A stretch of DNA of 64,000 nucleotides from Madurella fahalii (Eukaryota > Ascomycota > Sordariomycetes > Sordariales): assembly GCA_029876055.1 (NCBI GenBank), contig CM056876.1:1178001-1242000 (forward strand), read 5' to 3'. The position numbers and the translations under genes are program-made. Within the stretch, counting starts at the first letter, position 1; each line of letters opens with the position of its first letter. Shown in pieces: positions 60,722 to 64,000 of this stretch. Below the pieces are notes generated by a model that worked only from the letters and a program-made list of their open reading frames with translations, did not search any database and was not told the DNA's origin.

Positions 60722-63700
60722 ATGGGGGATAACTCTCGAGGAGCAGCTCGCACGCCCCTCAAACCCATGGGACAGCCTAAGAAGTCTACCCCAGGCTCGA
60801 TCGGGAAGCAACAGAGCATCCTAGGCTTTCTCTCGAAAGTCGCTTCTACTGGAGCTAACGCTCCTACGTCATCCTCCTTTTCGACTGTCAGACACGCCCC
60901 AACCCCGGACCAGACGGACACACTCGAAGCCAGATCCCTCTCAGCCTCGACGCGCGCAAGCAGCCCCTCCCGGACGGTATGGCTCCGTTCAAGTCTTCCC
61001 AGGCGCCGTTTCAGCTTACTAACGACTCTCTCTTTCAGGAACATGCTGCCAACTACCCCCAACCGCTGCGCAAGGGCGAGCACGAGGACGAGAGACACGA
61101 CAGGGATAGGACCGCTCTTTTCAGAGCCTACGCCTACGGCAATGACAACGACGACGAAGAATACGGAATCGGGGATAAGAATGAAGACGAGGGTGACAAG
61201 CGTGTGCCGAGCGGATACCTATCCCCAGTCGTACATAGCATAGAAGATATTGCCGTCTCTGACGATGGCGACACGCATTCGAAGGAAAAGAAGAGGAAGC
61301 GGCAGCCGGAGAATAACAAGCCACGCAAACGGTCGACGGTTCCTTCCCCTTCAGAAGATCAGGATGATCCTGAGGACCAAGTCATGTGCCGATGGCGATA
61401 CGACCCGAACGACGCTCGGCCTGCCCAACCCGCCCAACCAGCCCGGCCCCGCCCGACTATGCCGCAGCCAGCTTCTACGGCATCTTCTAGCAAGGGCAAG
61501 GAAAAGGCCCACAACATCAAGGAGCCACGAGGGAGAAGCGCGTGGCTAGCAAACGTCATGGACATGGAAAAGAGGACGCCTGATCATCCCGAGTACGACA
61601 AGTCGACCCTCTACATCCCTCCTCACATCTGGAACAACTTCACCCCCTTCGAGAAGCAGTACTGGACGGTCAAGCAAAGGTACTGGGATACCGTGGTCTT
61701 CTTCAGGAAGGGCAAGTTCTACGAGCTGCTGGAGAATGATGCGATTCTCGGCCACCAGCTCTTCGACCTCAGAATCACAGAACGTATCAACATGCCAATG
61801 GTTGGTTTTCCTGTGAGCGCCTTCGACACGTGGGCGAACCAATTCCTCTCCAAAGGCTTCAAGGTGGCAAGGGTGGACGAGATGGAATCCGCCCTGGGTA
61901 TGGAGATGCGGGTACGGAACAGCGCTGCCGCTACTAAGAATCAGAAGATCATCCGACGGGAGCTCGGCTGCGTCCTGACTGGCGGGACTTTGGTGGAGGA
62001 AGCCATGCTTCACGATGATATGGCAACCTTCTGCGCGGCCATCAAAGAGTCCGTCATCGATGATAAGCCAGCCTTCGGCATTGCTTATGTAGATGCTGCC
62101 ACAGCACAGTTCTACGTCTCCCAGTTCCAGGACGACGCGGACCTGACCAAGTTTGAAACCTTTGTAGTCCAAACGTCGCCACGGGAGCTGGTTCTAGAAA
62201 AGTCATGTCTTTCGACCAAGGCCCTCCGCATCCTCAAGAAGAACGCGACGCCAATGACCATCTGGAATTACCTCAAGCCAGGGACGGACTTCTGGGATGC
62301 CGACAAGACGCGATGGGAGCTTGATTCCGGTGGCTATTTCGTCTCGGATGAAGGGACAGCCTGGCCGGAAACCCTGGCGAAAGCCCGAGACAGCGACTTG
62401 CTCCTGTCTGCATTTGGCGCTCTTGTTCATTACCTTCGTACGCTGAAGCTCGAGCGCAGCCTCCTCTCGCGGGGCAACTTCCAGCTCTATGACCCTATCG
62501 CTCGCAATGGCACTCTCATCCTCGACGGGCAGACCCTTATCAACCTAGAGGTCTTCGCTAATAGCGTGAACGGAGGTGCCGAGGGGACGCTATTCAAACT
62601 GCTCAACCGTTGTATCACGCCATTTGGTAAGCGCCTTTTCCGCCAATGGGTCTGCCATCCGCTGTACAACGCCCAAAAGATCAACGAGCGCCTGGATGCG
62701 GTGGACGTGTTGTTGGATGCCGATTGCCAGATCCGAGAGCAGTTCTCGTCCGGCATGACCAAAATTCCTGACCTCGAGAGACTCGTCTCCCGGATCCACG
62801 CGGGCAGCTGCAAGCCCAGCGACTTTGTCCGCGTTTTGGAAGGCTTTGAGCAGATTGAGTACACCACAAGCCTGCTGCAAACATCAAGCAACTGCAGCAG
62901 CAATGGCATCATAGGCCGACTTCTGGCGTCTATGCCCAACCTGAGCGAACCTCTCGACTACTGGAAGGGTGCATTTGACCGCGAGAAGGCCCGGGAGGAA
63001 GGGTTGTTCATCCCCAGCAGAGGAATCCAGGACGACTTTGATAGTGGTTCTGATAATATCAACCTCATCAAGGGTCGACTTCAGGCCCTTTTGACCAAGC
63101 AGAAAAGCGCCCTGAAGAATTGGAGCATTAAGTTTGCCGATGTGAGTAAGGAGGTCTACCAACTCGAAGTGCCGAAGGGCGTGAAGGTCCCCAAGGACTG
63201 GCGGCAGGTATCTGCTACAGCGAGCGTCAAAAGATACTACTTCAGGGAACTGGATAGCCTTATCCGCGAGCTCCAGGAGGCCGAGGAAGTCCAGTTGCAG
63301 ACTATCCGCGACATTACCTCTAGCTTTTACCAGCGTTTCGACGCCGACTCGGAGACCTGGCTCCGAAGCATCCACATTGTTGCGCAGCTTGACTGCCTTA
63401 TAAGCCTGGCTAACCTATCGGCTTCCCTGGGCGAGCCGCGCTGCCGCCCAAGATTTGTGGAGGAGGAGCGGAGTGTGATCGAGTTTGAGGAGCTGCGATA
63501 TCCGTGTATATTCGTGGACGATTTCATCCCCAACGACATCAAGCTCGGTGGCAACGAGGCCAAGATTAATCTGCTTACTGGTGCCAACGCGGCTGGCAAG
63601 TCAACCATTCTGAGGATGGCAAGTGACGATCCCGGTACCGTGACCCCCCGTTTATCCCATTCTGACTCTCGATAGACTTGCACTGCCGTCATTATGGCCC

Positions 63701-64000
63701 AGATCGGTTGCTACCTCCCAGCGATCTCCGCTCGTCTAACGCCCATTGATCGAATCATGTCCCGTCTGGGGGCCAATGACAATATCTTTGCAGCCCAGTC
63801 CACTTTTTTCATTGAGCTATCCGAGACGAAAAAGATCCTGGCTGAGGCAACTTCTCGCTCGCTTGTTATCCTCGATGAGCTTGGGCGAGGCACCTCGTCC
63901 TACGACGGACTCGCCGTTGCGCAGGCGGTCTTGCACCATATCGCTAGCCATATTGGTTGTCTCGGTTTTTTCGCAACCCACTACCGCTCTCTCGCCGCAG
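60722..64000 (+). CDS. msh6: DNA mismatch repair protein Msh6 (5' part, cut by window end)
   Basis: Exons are 60722-60976, 61039-63618 and 63676 to beyond 64000; about 1053 residues are visible. Residues 30-37 (QQSILGFL) form a PCNA-binding PIP-like box, as expected for Msh6. A disordered acidic region leads to MutS domain I with the mismatch-reading Phe312-x-Glu314 (GKFYELLE). Connector, lever and clamp domains follow, then the ATPase with Walker A GANAAGKST (about 933-941) and Walker B VILDELGRGTSSYDG (about 1009). Intron 1 is 62 nt with branch TACTAAC. Intron 2 (63619-63675) begins with GC instead of GT (GCAAGT...TAG) and lies just after Walker A. With Msh2 it recognises base mismatches and small loops in the nucleus. 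Confidence 0.96.

Overview
This 64-kb window looks like nuclear DNA of a filamentous ascomycete, most likely a Sordariomycete. The reasons are short introns (about 50-90 nt) with GTRAGT/GTACGT donors and CTAAC/CTGAC branch sites, an rRNA- and tRNA-free layout with 1-2 kb spacers, and families typical of Pezizomycotina: WSC and HET domains, PTH11/SAT4-like rhodopsin-fold membrane proteins, pisatin-demethylase-type P450s, LaeA-like methyltransferases, and DUF4360 and DUF3237 secreted proteins. The class assignment is inference; no marker gene is complete enough to name a species. Exon boundaries were worked out by hand from splice signals and reading frame.

Layout. 0-9 kb: a frameshifted two-WSC-domain wall-sensor relic, a GPI-anchor-type glycoprotein, a small cysteine-rich secreted protein, a GST/FAXC-like protein and a six-exon PTH11-like membrane protein. 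9.7-15 kb: a decaying accessory block with an orphan membrane protein, a HET-domain pseudogene with several frameshifts, and an MFS (monocarboxylate-porter type) pseudogene with an internal deletion. 17.8-31 kb: a conserved cell-cycle and repair core, with a Pho85-type cyclin, about 9 kb in which I see no gene, CDK1 (cdc2), and a divergent AlkB-type dioxygenase. 31.8-41.9 kb: a small basic/acidic protein, a P450 and a LaeA-like methyltransferase that share one promoter region, a CorA-like membrane protein, and a modular Cys-rich GPI-type surface protein. 44.3-49.5 kb: a second PTH11-like protein and a 14-exon sugar-porter gene that needs a 4-nt micro-exon. 51.6-57.3 kb: DUF4360 and DUF3237 secreted proteins flanking a CxxC-pair protein, separated by AT-rich, probably RIP-worn spacers. 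The last 3.3 kb hold the 5' part of MSH6 (mismatch repair), cut by the window end.

How the genes work together: the cyclin belongs to the class that partners Pho85-type kinases, so its neighbour CDK1 is not necessarily its partner. The P450/methyltransferase pair is the only arrangement that suggests a small metabolic unit. Surface and secreted proteins and membrane receptors are over-represented. I did not find a convincing new multi-gene system. The most unusual items are the 4-nt micro-exon, the 9-kb gene-free gap between the cyclin and CDK1, the T20/G18 homopolymer pair inside an intron, and the P450/methyltransferase pair with a triplicated 13-bp element.
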